Positions 17,534-26,604 of a stretch of DNA of 64,000 nucleotides are shown piece by piece. Each line of letters starts with the position of its first letter. Positions within the stretch are counted from its first letter, which is position 1. Source of the stretch: Dyella sp. GSA-30 (GTDB lineage Bacteria > Pseudomonadota > Gammaproteobacteria > Xanthomonadales > Rhodanobacteraceae). The position numbers and the translations under genes are program-made. The DNA is taken from positions 1,651,524 through 1,715,523 of the forward strand of contig NZ_AP027042.1 in the NCBI RefSeq assembly GCF_027924605.1, read 5' to 3'. Below the pieces are notes generated by a model that was not told where the DNA came from, ran no database searches, and saw nothing but the letters and a program-made list of their open reading frames with translations.

Positions 17534-18667
17534 CTATTCAATGGATGGGTTCGGAGCGAACATATCGACCAGGCTCTGGGGCGCGCCGGGACCGAGGCAT
17601 ATATTGAGGATCTTTTCCGACTCCGCAGCTTCAAAGGCGCTGCGAGGAAAGAGGTCCTTCTCATACGCTATCAGCGCGGCTTCAATGTCACCGGGGTTGG
17701 CTGCGATGGCCCTTCCGAGTTCGGCACCATCGAACATGGCGAGATTCGCCCCTTCGCCGGACGGCGCCATCAGGTGTGCCGCATCACCGAGCAGTGTTAC
17801 CCCGGGGACGCGGTTCCACCGGTGCTCGACCGGGAGCGCATGAATCGGTCGAGGCACGGGATCGGTCTCGCCATCGGTGATGAGTGCGGTCAGTGCCGGC
17901 GCCCAGTCGTCGAACTCTTTGGCGACGCAGGCGCGGGCAGTCACTGGATCAGAGAAATCGATGCTGTCGATCCAGTCCTTGGGTTTGTTCAACTCGACAT
18001 AGGTGTGCAACACGCCGTTGGGTTCGCGGTGCGCTGCGATCCCTTTTCCCGGTGCCAGTGCAAACAACGAGCCGCCGGCGACCGCTTCGGCGCTTGCCTT
18101 GTGGCGGGTGTCGCTATCAAACAGGCAGGTTTCGATGAATGTGATGCCGACATATACAGGCTTCGCCTCGGAAAGGAGTGGCCTGACTTTCGACCACGCG
18201 CCATCGGCACCCACGAGAAGGCTGGCCGTCACGGTTGAGCCATCGGTAAAGGTCACCGCGTGCCGGCCATCGCCAAGCGGAGACACGGCGGTGACTTTAT
18301 GTCCCCAACGAACGGTGTCGGCAGGAAGCGATTCGAGCAGGATTCGGCGGAGCTCTCCGCGGGGTACTTCAGGTCGACCGCCTGTACCGTCATCGGGATC
18401 TTCAAACAGGACATGGCCATCCTTGTCGAGCACCCGTGTTGCCTGGCCACCGGGGTAGATGATTTCAAGGAATTGATCGAACAGCCCTGTCGCCTTGAGC
18501 GCTAGCTGCCCGTTGTTTTCATGGATATCGAGCATGCCGCCCTGCGCTCGCGCATTGGCCGAGGCGTCCGCTTCGTAGACCGTGGCTGCGATGCCGTGAA
18601 CGTGGAGGACGCGTGCAAGCGTCAGGCCGCCGAGTCCGGCGCCAATGATTGCGATGGGGGTATTCAT
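17534..18667 (-). CDS. FAD-dependent monooxygenase, TetX-like
   Basis: A 377-residue group A flavin monooxygenase. The FAD-binding GxGxxG is at the N-terminus (AIIGAGLGGLTLARVL). The DG motif follows (LLVGADGAWSKVR), then the second FAD motif (GDAAHLMAPSGEGANLAMFD). Its length and the GDAAHLM context resemble TetX, which hydroxylates tetracyclines. ATG 18667 is used because the Rossmann strand begins four residues later; the frame is open to 18751. The divergent TetR gene and twin operators suggest drug- or aromatic-inducible expression. Tetracycline activity is not established. Confidence 0.88.
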   Translation of the reverse strand: MNTPIAIIGAGLGGLTLARVLHVHGIAATVYEADASANARAQGGMLDIHENNGQLALKATGLFDQFLEIIYPGGQATRVLDKDGHVLFEDPDDGTGGRPEVPRGELRRILLESLPADTVRWGHKVTAVSPLGDGRHAVTFTDGSTVTASLLVGADGAWSKVRPLLSEAKPVYVGITFIETCLFDSDTRHKASAEAVAGGSLFALAPGKGIAAHREPNGVLHTYVELNKPKDWIDSIDFSDPVTARACVAKEFDDWAPALTALITDGETDPVPRPIHALPVEHRWNRVPGVTLLGDAAHLMAPSGEGANLAMFDGAELGRAIAANPGDIEAALIAYEKDLFPRSAFEAAESEKILNICLGPGAPQSLVDMFAPNPSIE

Positions 18668-18714
18668 GGTGATTGTCTTCGGGTTGGGGCTGCTGCAGGG
18701 AATCAGGCGGGCTA

Positions 18715-18750
18715 TGGAATGTCGTTCCATTATATTGGAACGATGTTCCA
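18715..18750. promoter_or_regulatory. Twin TetR operators TGGAA-N5-TTCCA
   Basis: Two 15-base palindromes, TGGAATGTCGTTCCA (18715-18729) and TGGAACGATGTTCCA (18736-18750), lie 21 bp apart centre to centre. They are also mirror images of each other. They fill the gap between the divergent monooxygenase and TetR genes, so both promoters are probably repressed from here. Confidence 0.8.
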
Positions 18751-18768
18751 TTTATGTCAAGATAGGCC

Positions 18769-19449
18769 ATGGCCAAAAAAGCACGCAGCAGCAAACGTCG
18801 TGAAGAATCGCTCTCGCGGGAGCGCATCATCGAAGCGTCGATCGAGATTCTGGACAGCAGCGGAGAGGGCGGTTTGACGTTCCGCGCTCTGTCCGAGCGG
18901 CTTGCCACCGGTCCGGGTGCGATTTATTGGCATATCGCCAACAAGGGCGATCTACTGACTGCCGCGAGCGCTCACGTCGTCGCCAGCACGATGGAAGCGT
19001 GTGTGACCGGGGCGACGCCTGAGGCCACCATTCGTGCCCTTGCCCTGGGCATGTTCGATGCCATCGACGCGCATCCGTGGGTGGGCTCGGCGCTCACCGC
19101 CGCCCCAGGCCAGTTGCCCACCGTGCGCATTCTCGAGCGCATCGGGCAACAGGTTCAGGCGCTTGGCGTGCCGGAACAGGCGCAGTGGGCAACGGTATCT
19201 GCGTTGCTGAGCTACATCCTTGGCGTCGGCGGGCAGAACGCGGCCAATGCGCAGTTCGCTCAGACGCACGGCCTCGATCGATCCCGCTTTCTGGATGAGG
19301 TGGCAACTGCCTGGTCGCAACTCGATCCGCAGGAATACCCGTTCGCACGCAGCGTCGCCGGGCAGTTGGGCGGCCATGACGATCGCATGGATTTCCTGGC
19401 CGGGGTCGATCTCATCCTTAAAGGTATTGGCGCATCGCGGCGCCGTTGA
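18769..19449 (+). CDS. TetR family repressor
   Basis: A 226-residue regulator. A basic N-terminus (MAKKARSSKRREESLSRERI) leads into a helix-turn-helix at about 22-65 (GLTFRALSERLATGPGAIYWHIANKGDLL). The C-terminal half has the TetR_C-like long helices. It is divergent from the TetX-like gene with two operators between, the classic arrangement of a drug-responsive repressor and its target. Ligand unknown. Confidence 0.92.
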   Translation: MAKKARSSKRREESLSRERIIEASIEILDSSGEGGLTFRALSERLATGPGAIYWHIANKGDLLTAASAHVVASTMEACVTGATPEATIRALALGMFDAIDAHPWVGSALTAAPGQLPTVRILERIGQQVQALGVPEQAQWATVSALLSYILGVGGQNAANAQFAQTHGLDRSRFLDEVATAWSQLDPQEYPFARSVAGQLGGHDDRMDFLAGVDLILKGIGASRRR

Positions 19450-19537
19450 CGTCCTTGCTTGGTTAGCTAGAAGGCCATTCCAACGCGCGTGACCGTTTAT
19501 AGTCTTGGCAACGAGCGACACCCAGGATGTGGGCCAA

Positions 19538-20176
19538 ATGGGTATGACACAGAGATTCGTCGATACCGGTAAGTATCTCAGCGCCTTTGCGGACGAAGTT
19601 CTTGTTCGTTGCATTCAATGCGAGGCGGCGGGAACAGTTACCGCTCAATGGGGCCCCCGTGGATGGAGTGCCCTATTTCGATGCGCAAGCTGTTCGCTTG
19701 AACTAAAGCCTGGTGAATGGGTTGGTCCCGTCGAGCTGGAGGGGCGGCAGCCGTGTGGTTACTGCGGGTACAAATGGCTTGCCTTATCTGTCGAACTTCC
19801 CGAACCGCCAAAGAACTCCCCGGTGACGCTTCAGAAGCAGTGTCCGGAATGCGGCCACGAAACCGCGATCACCGTTTCCGTCGCCATCGCCCGTCCCAGC
19901 GCCCCATGCATCGACCCGCATTTCGGCCTGCCATTGCGCCTGAGCAAAGAAACGCGGTTCGGCACGGTATGGGCGTACAACCAAAGGCACGTCGAGGAAC
20001 TCTTGGGCTACGTATCGGCAAAGCTCAGGGTCAGGCAGAACGCCAGCAATGGAGCCATGTTTTCGCGCCTTCCTAAGTGGATGAAAAGTGCCAGGCACCG
20101 TGATGAGGTTGCCAGGGCCTTATCCAAACTCGGCGCCGAGGCATGCGCGCCTGGCGTCAGCTCCGGCATGCCTTAA
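19538..20176 (+). CDS. Zinc-ribbon protein, unknown function
   Basis: About 212 residues, with four CxxC pairs: CIQC, CASC, CGYC and CPEC. These would form two zinc ribbons in the first 130 residues. The C-terminal part (VWAYNQRHVEELLGYVSAKLR) is helical and ends in a basic helix (PKWMKSARHRDEVARAL). Similar TFIIB-type zinc-ribbon proteins are annotated in many proteobacteria without a known role. Start could be 19538 or 19544. The stop lies inside the first palindrome of the Fic leader. Confidence 0.7.
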   Translation: MGMTQRFVDTGKYLSAFADEVLVRCIQCEAAGTVTAQWGPRGWSALFRCASCSLELKPGEWVGPVELEGRQPCGYCGYKWLALSVELPEPPKNSPVTLQKQCPECGHETAITVSVAIARPSAPCIDPHFGLPLRLSKETRFGTVWAYNQRHVEELLGYVSAKLRVRQNASNGAMFSRLPKWMKSARHRDEVARALSKLGAEACAPGVSSGMP

Positions 20177-20238
20177 TAAGAACCTCCTTATTAAGGGTTA
20201 GCATGCTAACCTTTAATAAGGATGGTCGTTATTAAGGC
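20171..20238. promoter_or_regulatory. Palindrome cluster before the Fic gene
   Basis: Three nested or adjacent inverted repeats. CCTTAATAAG pairs with CTTATTAAGG (20171-20180, 20187-20196). GGTTAGCATGCTAACC is a perfect 16-base palindrome (20196-20211). Then a second TTAATAAG / TTATTAAGG pair runs over 20213-20236. The motif TTAATAAG occurs four times in 68 bases. It looks like an operator array rather than a terminator. The winged-helix end of the Fic protein could bind it. Confidence 0.6.
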
Positions 20239-20259
20239 TTTGAGCCTTGGGAGAGACCC

Positions 20260-21429
20260 GTGCGCAAGGCGGATGTGAGTCAAGATCGGCAGCGTTACCT
20301 GGTCAAGTGCGGTAAGCCGTACGACCACTGCTATGCCTTGATTCCGCCGGCGACGCCCCGGGTGTTGCCGCAAAGCGCCGCCATGCATACGCAGTTGCAG
20401 AAAGCGCACGAGGCGCTTGGCAATCTGCGGTCGCGGGCCGCCATTCTTCCCAATGCCGATCTGATTACCCGTACATTGGCGCGGCGTGAGGCAGTCCAGA
20501 GTTCTCAGATCGAGGGGACCAAGACCAATCTGCCCGAGCTTCTGGAGTACGAGGCCACCTTGGGACAAGACGGCGCGCCACCCGATGTCACGGAGGTGGA
20601 GCGTTATGTCCATGCCTTGGCCATGGGTCAAAAGGTTTTGGATGGAGAGCAAGGGCGCCGTGCTATCAATATCGACCTGATCAAGGGTATGCATCGCGCG
20701 CTATTGGAAAAGGCGCCTGCACGCTTGAGGCCTGGCGACTACCGCGATTCGCAGGTCTGGATTGGTGGTGGCCGCATTGAAGACGCCACGTTCGTTCCAC
20801 CCCCGCCCGAGGCCATCCCGGGATGCATGGAAGAGCTCGAAACCTCCATGCTCCAGTACGAGCCTCGAGAGGATGAATTCGGGACCATGTCGATCGTGGC
20901 GCAATTGGCGGTAGCGCACGCACAGTTCGAAACGATCCATCCGTTCTTTGATGGCAATGGTCGAATCGGCCGCTTGATCATGCCTTTGATGCTGGCGGCG
21001 GAGGGATACCCGCCACTGTACCTTTCCGGCTACCTGCTCCGGTATCGCCGTGCCTACTACGATGTATTGGCAAACGTGCAACTGCAGGGTCGCTGGGATG
21101 CATGGGTAACATTTCTTTGTGAGGCGGTTGTCCGCTCCGTCGAGACATCTATGGGGATAGCCAAAGACCTCAACGGCATCCACGATGAGTGGGTCAAGGC
21201 GCTGTCCGACGTAAAAGCGAATTCGGCAGTGCATCAGTTTCCTCGCCTGCTACTGGGTCGCCCAGTCATCTCGGTGACTCACGCAGCGGAGGTGTTGGGT
21301 ATCTCCTTCGTCACTGCAAATAATGCTGTGAAGATCATGGTCGAGCGAGGCATCTTGTCTGAGCCGAAGGCCAGGCGAAATCGTGTTTTCCACGCGACGC
21401 GAATTCTGGAGCGCCTTGAGCGAGAATGA
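20260..21429 (+). CDS. Fic family AMPylase, class II, with C-terminal winged helix
   Basis: A 389-residue protein from GTG 20260 with GGGAGAG upstream. The Fic motif HPFFDGNGR is at about 227-235, with catalytic His, metal Asp and phosphate-binding Gly/Arg complete. An inhibitory motif SSQIEG (81-86, pattern S/TxxxEG) lies before the Fic core, making it a class II, self-inhibited enzyme. An N-terminal Fic_N-like part precedes it. The C-terminus (SVTHAAEVLGISFVTANNAVKIMVERGIL) is a winged helix. Fic proteins transfer AMP to Ser/Thr/Tyr of target proteins. No separate antitoxin gene is present or needed. Confidence 0.92.
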   Translation: MRKADVSQDRQRYLVKCGKPYDHCYALIPPATPRVLPQSAAMHTQLQKAHEALGNLRSRAAILPNADLITRTLARREAVQSSQIEGTKTNLPELLEYEATLGQDGAPPDVTEVERYVHALAMGQKVLDGEQGRRAINIDLIKGMHRALLEKAPARLRPGDYRDSQVWIGGGRIEDATFVPPPPEAIPGCMEELETSMLQYEPREDEFGTMSIVAQLAVAHAQFETIHPFFDGNGRIGRLIMPLMLAAEGYPPLYLSGYLLRYRRAYYDVLANVQLQGRWDAWVTFLCEAVVRSVETSMGIAKDLNGIHDEWVKALSDVKANSAVHQFPRLLLGRPVISVTHAAEVLGISFVTANNAVKIMVERGILSEPKARRNRVFHATRILERLERE

Positions 21430-21473
21430 CGTTAATCCAGCAAAAAAAAGTGATTCAGGACGAGTTGGATGGA

Positions 21474-22319
21474 TCAGCTCTCCCCGACCACCAAAGTGAA
21501 ACTCTGCAAGAAATGAAAATCCGTACGACGCAGCGCAAAGTCCGGATGATGTGGGTCGCATAAGCGCATCAATTCCTCGTAATCGCCGCCAGACAGATAG
21601 GGCTGTAACCGGGAGCCCCAGGTGTCGCGAAAAATCGCCTCCACGAGATAGTTCTCGTCTTCGGGGCGCACGGGTGCCAGTCGTTCGATCATGAAGGTGC
21701 GCGCACGCACATCTCTTAGCCCAGCTTTGCGTAGCAGGCCGACAATAGCGCGTACGGCGGTCAGATCGCGTTCGTCGAGTTGGTACCGGTCGCGGTAGTA
21801 CTGGCGCACCGCTTCATTGACCAGACGCTCCAGTCTGGAATCCCACGCAAAGTACATGTCCGGCAATAGCGAGCTTTGGCCGAGTGCGATACGGCCACCC
21901 GGGCGAAGCAGGGCGGTCAGGGCATGGATGCCGGCCAACGGCGAGCGGAGATGGTTGATGACGTTGACCGACCAGATCAGATCGAAGCTTGCAGGGGCCA
22001 GGGGTGCATCCATGAGGTTTGCCTGGAGCACCAGGGCGCTATCTACCGGCGCAACAGCGCGGGCCGCTTTGACATGCTGTACGGCCAGATCGATGCCGAC
22101 AACTGTGCCTTCGGGAGCTACCTCCGCGGCCAACCACCCCAGCGCCTCACCTGTGCCGCAGCCAGCGTCCAGAACGCGCATTCCCGGCTTCAGCGCAAGG
22201 CTTGCGATCGCCTCGCGAAGTTCCGGCGCGGCGAAGGCGTTGAAGCGACGGAGTTTCCCGGAGTAGTCGCGCGCGGCGGTGTCGCCAAGTAATCCGGAAG
22301 CGGTAGTCGAGCTATTCAT
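21474..22319 (-). CDS. Class I SAM-dependent methyltransferase
   Basis: A 281-residue protein. Motif I is VLDAGCGTGEALGWLA, motif II region VVGIDLAVQHVKAARA, then FDLIWSVNVINHL and LLRPGGRIALGQS. The last 120 residues are an extra helical domain. It belongs to the UbiE/Methyltransf_11 group. Substrate is not predictable. It ends 45 bases from the convergent Fic gene. Confidence 0.88.
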   Translation of the reverse strand: MNSSTTASGLLGDTAARDYSGKLRRFNAFAAPELREAIASLALKPGMRVLDAGCGTGEALGWLAAEVAPEGTVVGIDLAVQHVKAARAVAPVDSALVLQANLMDAPLAPASFDLIWSVNVINHLRSPLAGIHALTALLRPGGRIALGQSSLLPDMYFAWDSRLERLVNEAVRQYYRDRYQLDERDLTAVRAIVGLLRKAGLRDVRARTFMIERLAPVRPEDENYLVEAIFRDTWGSRLQPYLSGGDYEELMRLCDPHHPDFALRRTDFHFLQSFTLVVGES

Positions 22320-22410
22320 GGGTCAGGCGACTGGACAGGAGTGCCGGCGAGATTAGCGCTTACGGCAGCGGAATGATTGGATCGGCGATAGGAAAGGCAG
22401 CGCCCGTTAC

Positions 22411-22438
22411 AAAAAAAACGGCCGCTCAATAGCGGCCG
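22411..22438 (-). terminator. Rho-independent terminator of the esterase gene
   Basis: Read on the minus strand: CGGCCGCT, loop ATTG, AGCGGCCG, then eight T. It lies 28 bases past the stop of the esterase gene. Confidence 0.9.
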
Positions 22439-22465
22439 CTCGTAGGAAACGCAAAGGCCAAGCGC

Positions 22466-23404
22466 TCAATCCTTGACGATACCGATCGTCCGCAGCCATG
22501 CATCGACCAGCGTAGGCCAGTGGGTAATCGGAAGCTCCGTCGGCCGCAACCCGAATGCATGCCCGCCGCGCGCGTACAGATGCATCTCCGTGGGCACATC
22601 GGCTTTCTTGAGCGCGGCAAAGTAAGCCAGCGATTGGTTGACGCCATCCACGTAGTCGTCTTCAGCCTGCAACAGGAACGTGGGCGGGGTTTCACGGGAG
22701 ACCGTGATATTCGGATTGAACTTCCCCTCGTCAGTTACCAGATGCCCGGGATAAATGGCGACGGCAAAGTCCGGGCGGCTACTTTCCTTGTCGACCGCAT
22801 CTATCGGTGCATAGGTGTGGCGTTTGAAGTTGGTACTTGTTTCTGCCACCAGATACCCGCCCGCCGAGAACCCGAGCACGCCGATCTTGTGTGGATCGAT
22901 ATGCCACTCCGCGGCGCGCGAACGGACCAGTCGCAATGCCCTCTGGGCGTCCTGCAGTGAGGGCATGGACAGGCCGAAATTGTGCGGGCGGCAATCGCAT
23001 TTCCATTCATACGGTGTGCTTGGAACGCGATATTTCAGCAGCACGCATGTGATGCCTCTGGGTGCAAGCCAGTCGCAGACCTCCGTGCCCTCAAGATCCA
23101 TGGCCAACCCCGCAAATCCACCGCCCGGGAACACGACGACCGCAGCGCCTGTATTCGTCCCGGTGGGGGCGTAGACCGTCATCGTGGGCTGGGACACGTT
23201 GGTGACTCCCGAGATCGTCTTGCCACCGATGAGTTTGTCGCCGGTATCGGTGTGCTCCGGGCCCGGCATGGGCTTGGGATCGGGTGGCACGCCGGGCCAT
23301 AGCGGTATTTGCGTATGCCCTGGAGCGGGTTGCCAAACCGTTGTTTGCGCATATGCGCTCCCGCAGAGGGTCAGCAGGCACAGGGCTATGGTCCAAAGCT
23401 TCAT
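22466..23404 (-). CDS. Secreted alpha/beta-hydrolase (acetylxylan-esterase-like)
   Basis: A 312-residue protein with a signal peptide (MKLWTIALCLLTLCGSAYAQ). The oxyanion-hole element is VVFPGGGFAGLA and the nucleophile elbow GFSAGG. The late acid/base residues are in LLQAEDDYVDGVNQS and GGHAFGL. The opening PLWPGVPPDPKPMPG and the whole layout match exported esterase/lipase proteins found with polysaccharide-degrading enzymes. Probable role: periplasmic removal of acyl groups from plant glycans. Specificity is inferred. Confidence 0.87.
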   Translation of the reverse strand: MKLWTIALCLLTLCGSAYAQTTVWQPAPGHTQIPLWPGVPPDPKPMPGPEHTDTGDKLIGGKTISGVTNVSQPTMTVYAPTGTNTGAAVVVFPGGGFAGLAMDLEGTEVCDWLAPRGITCVLLKYRVPSTPYEWKCDCRPHNFGLSMPSLQDAQRALRLVRSRAAEWHIDPHKIGVLGFSAGGYLVAETSTNFKRHTYAPIDAVDKESSRPDFAVAIYPGHLVTDEGKFNPNITVSRETPPTFLLQAEDDYVDGVNQSLAYFAALKKADVPTEMHLYARGGHAFGLRPTELPITHWPTLVDAWLRTIGIVKD

Positions 23405-23624
23405 GGCGCTTCTCCGTTCTGGCGCTCGGCCAAGATGGCATGATCAAGGAGGGAAGTCAGGTAGAACCCCTTTTCCATCCTGCAGGCCATCTCGGGCGAC
23501 TGGCGGCCACTGCCATGGATTTTTTCGGGCAAACACCCAGGCGCCGGGACAAACGAAGCACACGCCTGTTTTCGAGCGTACTTCCGAATGAGATGATGCC
23601 GCCCTGACATTGGGTGGCGCAGCC

Positions 23625-24155
23625 ATGAATAGCTCCGACGACGACTTCGATACCGACCATCCCTTCGACGAAGATGATACGTCGCTGGATGCCCAGGTCT
23701 GGCAGCTCCTGCTGTTGATCAACCCGGGCGACGACGACGCGGCGCTGCAGCAGTTCGCGGCCTACCGCGATGCGGTGGGCGATACGCATGAGGATGAGAT
23801 CGACGTGGCGCAGGTCGTGGGGCAGGTGGCCGACTGGCGTGCGACCTTTCATGTGGATGCCGAAGACACGCATGCGCTGGTGCAGGCGATCGATGAACTG
23901 GGCGCGCGCTGGAATCTGGCGATCGACTGGAACGGCGATCCGGACGACGACGATTTCCATGCCCATGTCGATGCGGAGGAACTGCTCGCCGTCGCCTATG
24001 ACAATCTTGCTCCACATGGCTACACCTTGTGGCTGCGAGATACCGATGATGAAAGCTTCGCCGGCTGGATGACGCTCAGTCGCGATGTCGAGCCGATGCG
24101 CGAGCTGGCCCGGGAGCTTGGTGTCCATCTACGCCTGGGTAGCGAGGCGGGTTGA
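23625..24155 (+). CDS. Acidic hypothetical protein (DUF6630-like)
   Basis: A 176-residue, very acidic protein starting MNSSDDDFDTDHPFDEDD. The frame is open to a TTG at 23610. Residues 60-175 look folded (VADWRATFHVDAEDTHALVQAIDELGARWNLAIDW; then YTLWLRDTDDESFAGWM). It resembles DUF6630 proteins, but I am not sure of that assignment. Cytoplasmic, role unknown. Confidence 0.65.
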   Translation: MNSSDDDFDTDHPFDEDDTSLDAQVWQLLLLINPGDDDAALQQFAAYRDAVGDTHEDEIDVAQVVGQVADWRATFHVDAEDTHALVQAIDELGARWNLAIDWNGDPDDDDFHAHVDAEELLAVAYDNLAPHGYTLWLRDTDDESFAGWMTLSRDVEPMRELARELGVHLRLGSEAG

Positions 24156-24176
24156 ATTAAACGAGCGACGGATCGC

Positions 24177-25052
24177 CTAGGGCTTCGTCTCCCGAAACTC
24201 AATCCACATGCCGCGTGCAAGCGTTGGCGGAACGAACAGACTCTTCCCGTCACTGGAAGTTATCTCAGGCGGGATGCCGAGACCGGCTGCGCGAAGCGAG
24301 CGCCTCACCTTGCCCAGATCGGATGTTTGGACCGTAACGCCAACGATGCGATGGCCGGGCACTACCTGATAGCTCATTGGTAGCAGACGTATCTCGCCTT
24401 GTTTGAAGCGCATGGTTTCAACGGACGTCTTCTTCGGCATGCGGGTCACGCTAGTTGCCGATGTCGCGCCGAGGCCACGAAAAAGACTGCGCTCCGCCAC
24501 GAAATCCTTACCAACCATCCAGACAGCGAGCAGCCGTGTCGCGCCGTTGGGATGCTGAAAGTACCGGGGGAGATCGGTGGGCGAGTGGTTCAAGCCAGCA
24601 AAGAAGATATCTGGATGAGGCCCGTTCTCGGCTAGGGAGATCAACCCATCCTCCCGCGTGTATTGCAGTTGTGCTTTATCCAGCCATGCGGCAACGCGCT
24701 GAAGATCCGGAGCATAGAGCGCGAGGAAGGCAGGCCCGTCTCCTCGCGCCAGAAACGTGACATAGGAGGCAGTGATCGAGTCGACCGTGCGGGATGCGCT
24801 GATCAATTCGATTTCCGTTCCGTCCGGAAATTTCACGTGGTTGTTTTGAATGCCATCGTCGTGCAGGTGCCCGGGTTTGAGGACAAAGCCCAGACGGGCA
24901 AAGTCGGCCGAGGCCTCGCTCAGGTTCTTGACGGCAACCGGCACATGACTCAGGCCAGCGGCGGGCGGCGTTTCATTCGGCTCGGCACCTGTGTTCTGCG
25001 TACCGAATAGATAGCTCACAGCGAAGACAGAGCAAAGCAGAAGTCTGCGCAT
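24177..25052 (-). CDS. Exported VOC/glyoxalase-like protein
   Basis: A 291-residue protein with a signal peptide (MRRLLLCSVFAVSYLFG). Two vicinal-oxygen-chelate-like halves follow. The first has LSHVPVAVKNLSEASADFARLGF with HVKFPDGTEIELISA. The second has HRIVGVTVQTSDLGKVRRSL with WIEFRE. It resembles the Glyoxalase_3 group. Export is unusual for VOC enzymes. Substrate unknown. Confidence 0.75.
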   Translation of the reverse strand: MRRLLLCSVFAVSYLFGTQNTGAEPNETPPAAGLSHVPVAVKNLSEASADFARLGFVLKPGHLHDDGIQNNHVKFPDGTEIELISASRTVDSITASYVTFLARGDGPAFLALYAPDLQRVAAWLDKAQLQYTREDGLISLAENGPHPDIFFAGLNHSPTDLPRYFQHPNGATRLLAVWMVGKDFVAERSLFRGLGATSATSVTRMPKKTSVETMRFKQGEIRLLPMSYQVVPGHRIVGVTVQTSDLGKVRRSLRAAGLGIPPEITSSDGKSLFVPPTLARGMWIEFRETKP

Positions 25053-25150
25053 GAATGTTCCCCGAGAACCTGTCGATATGCCGATAGTGCTTTTGATGGA
25101 TGGCTAAACGCGGGCGTGGATCTGTCAGTTTTGTGCTTGATCCCCGGTAT

Positions 25151-25846
25151 TCAGAGCTTTGCCCCGGCGCGGCGGCGCGCACCAAACAAAAGGAGCCAGA
25201 AGCAGGTGCCGATCTCGCCTACAGCAGCGGGCATTCGTATGTAGTGTGCAATGGCGGTACTCGAATACTGAGCAAACAGGATGCTGCCAAACACCTCTAC
25301 GACATAGCTGAAGCAGCCGAGCATCAGGAAGATTCCGAGGATTCTGGGTAGCAACCCGGACTTGAAGACCAGGTAGCCAAAAGGCAATAGCCATAGTCCC
25401 CAGAACAACTCCGTGATCCGTAGCTGGTTGTCATAGGCGTCGAAGGATTGCTTGACCAGCAACTCCAGCTGTCCCGGCGCAAAAGGCTGTTTGCGGACAT
25501 CGCTTAACAGGTCCAACACGTCCAGCTGATGGCCCAGGCCAGCCAGCGCGATTGGGACACTGACAGCGACAAAGGCCGTCATGAGAACCGCAATCGGCTT
25601 GCTGACGGATTGCAAAAGGTAGAAGAGAGCCAGAGGCAGGAGCAGAAACGCCACCTGTTCGACCAGGGCGCTGGCAATACCCGCTCGAAACAGGAGCTCG
25701 GACGCAGCAATGCGATTGATTGTTGCGTGCATATCATCGGAGACGAGGATATGCGAGGGGACGTAGACCAGCCTGAATACCCCTGCGATGACGACGATGA
25801 GATACAAGAGGCCCGCCAATCGAGCGAGCTTGCTTTCGTGGCTCAT
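25151..25846 (-). CDS. DUF4386 family membrane protein
   Basis: A 231-residue protein with about six transmembrane helices. The DUF4386 pattern is clear: LARLAGLLYLIVVIAGVF at the start, FWGLWLLPFGYLVFKSG, and PRILGIFLMLGCFSYV. Function unknown. Confidence 0.88.
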   Translation of the reverse strand: MSHESKLARLAGLLYLIVVIAGVFRLVYVPSHILVSDDMHATINRIAASELLFRAGIASALVEQVAFLLLPLALFYLLQSVSKPIAVLMTAFVAVSVPIALAGLGHQLDVLDLLSDVRKQPFAPGQLELLVKQSFDAYDNQLRITELFWGLWLLPFGYLVFKSGLLPRILGIFLMLGCFSYVVEVFGSILFAQYSSTAIAHYIRMPAAVGEIGTCFWLLLFGARRRAGAKL

Positions 25847-26011
25847 CTGTTTTCCCCTTTTTTAGCTCACATCTGAATCTACCTGGAAACCATGCTTCAC
25901 AATGGACATTATCCAGGCCGCTGGGCTTTAGCGTGTGCCATAAGACATCGGCCGGTATGATCCAGGGCGGCAAGGGGGAGCAATTTGTTGAGGGAATAAG
26001 GGGTTCGATAG

Positions 26012-26461
26012 ATGGCCGAGTTAGTCGATCAGGAACAACCCATAGTCGATGCGGAATTTCGCCAGTTCGAGACGCTCTTTTGCCGCTCGCTGCCGGACTC
26101 ATTCCGATTGCATTATTTGCGCGACAACGGCGGCTCCCCTTTGGAGGACGATGTCGAGGCGGGGCGTTGGGGACTGCCCGTTCATGGCTTCAACCCGATC
26201 AAGTACGGGACGCTGACCATCGAAACACTAGTCGAAGACTATGGCGATATCACGCCGAGCGATCACGATGTCGGCACGTGGGCCAGGTCGACGTTTGTTC
26301 CCTTCGCCTATGACGCCGGTGGCCACGCCATCTTTATGTCGTTGCGCGATTCGGACTATGGCTACATTTATCTTTATGATCCGGACAATGGTGCCATCTT
26401 TCTGATCGAGCGGTCCTTTGAGATGTTTCGAGCGCAGCTCTATGAGGCTACGACGGAGTAG
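26012..26461 (+). CDS. SMI1/KNR4 (SUKH) family protein
   Basis: A 149-residue acidic protein. It has the SUKH pattern: an early FETLFCRSLPDSFRLHYLRDNGG, a central GDITPSDH, and WARSTFVPFAYDAGGHAIFM followed by YIYLYDPDNGAIFLI. SUKH proteins are the commonest immunity proteins of polymorphic toxin systems. No toxin is adjacent, so this is an orphan copy or has another role. Confidence 0.85.
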   Translation: MAELVDQEQPIVDAEFRQFETLFCRSLPDSFRLHYLRDNGGSPLEDDVEAGRWGLPVHGFNPIKYGTLTIETLVEDYGDITPSDHDVGTWARSTFVPFAYDAGGHAIFMSLRDSDYGYIYLYDPDNGAIFLIERSFEMFRAQLYEATTE

Positions 26462-26604
26462 ATCCAAGCAGTAGGTGTTGCTCTTCGGTGGAGGAATCTG
26501 GCTGCTTTGTACGCGCCTCTAGTGTTTCCTTGCCGCATGGACAGTGATCGGCATGAAAGAAGAAGCGCCAAGGATATACGTCACCCATTCGAGCGGGGGT
26601 GCCT

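Noticed and set aside
17429-18238. 269-codon plus-strand frame
   Set aside because: It lies mostly antisense to the TetX-like gene, which has full family motifs.
18253-18505. Plus and minus short frames inside the monooxygenase
   Set aside because: They are overlapping shadows of a gene with complete flavin-binding motifs.
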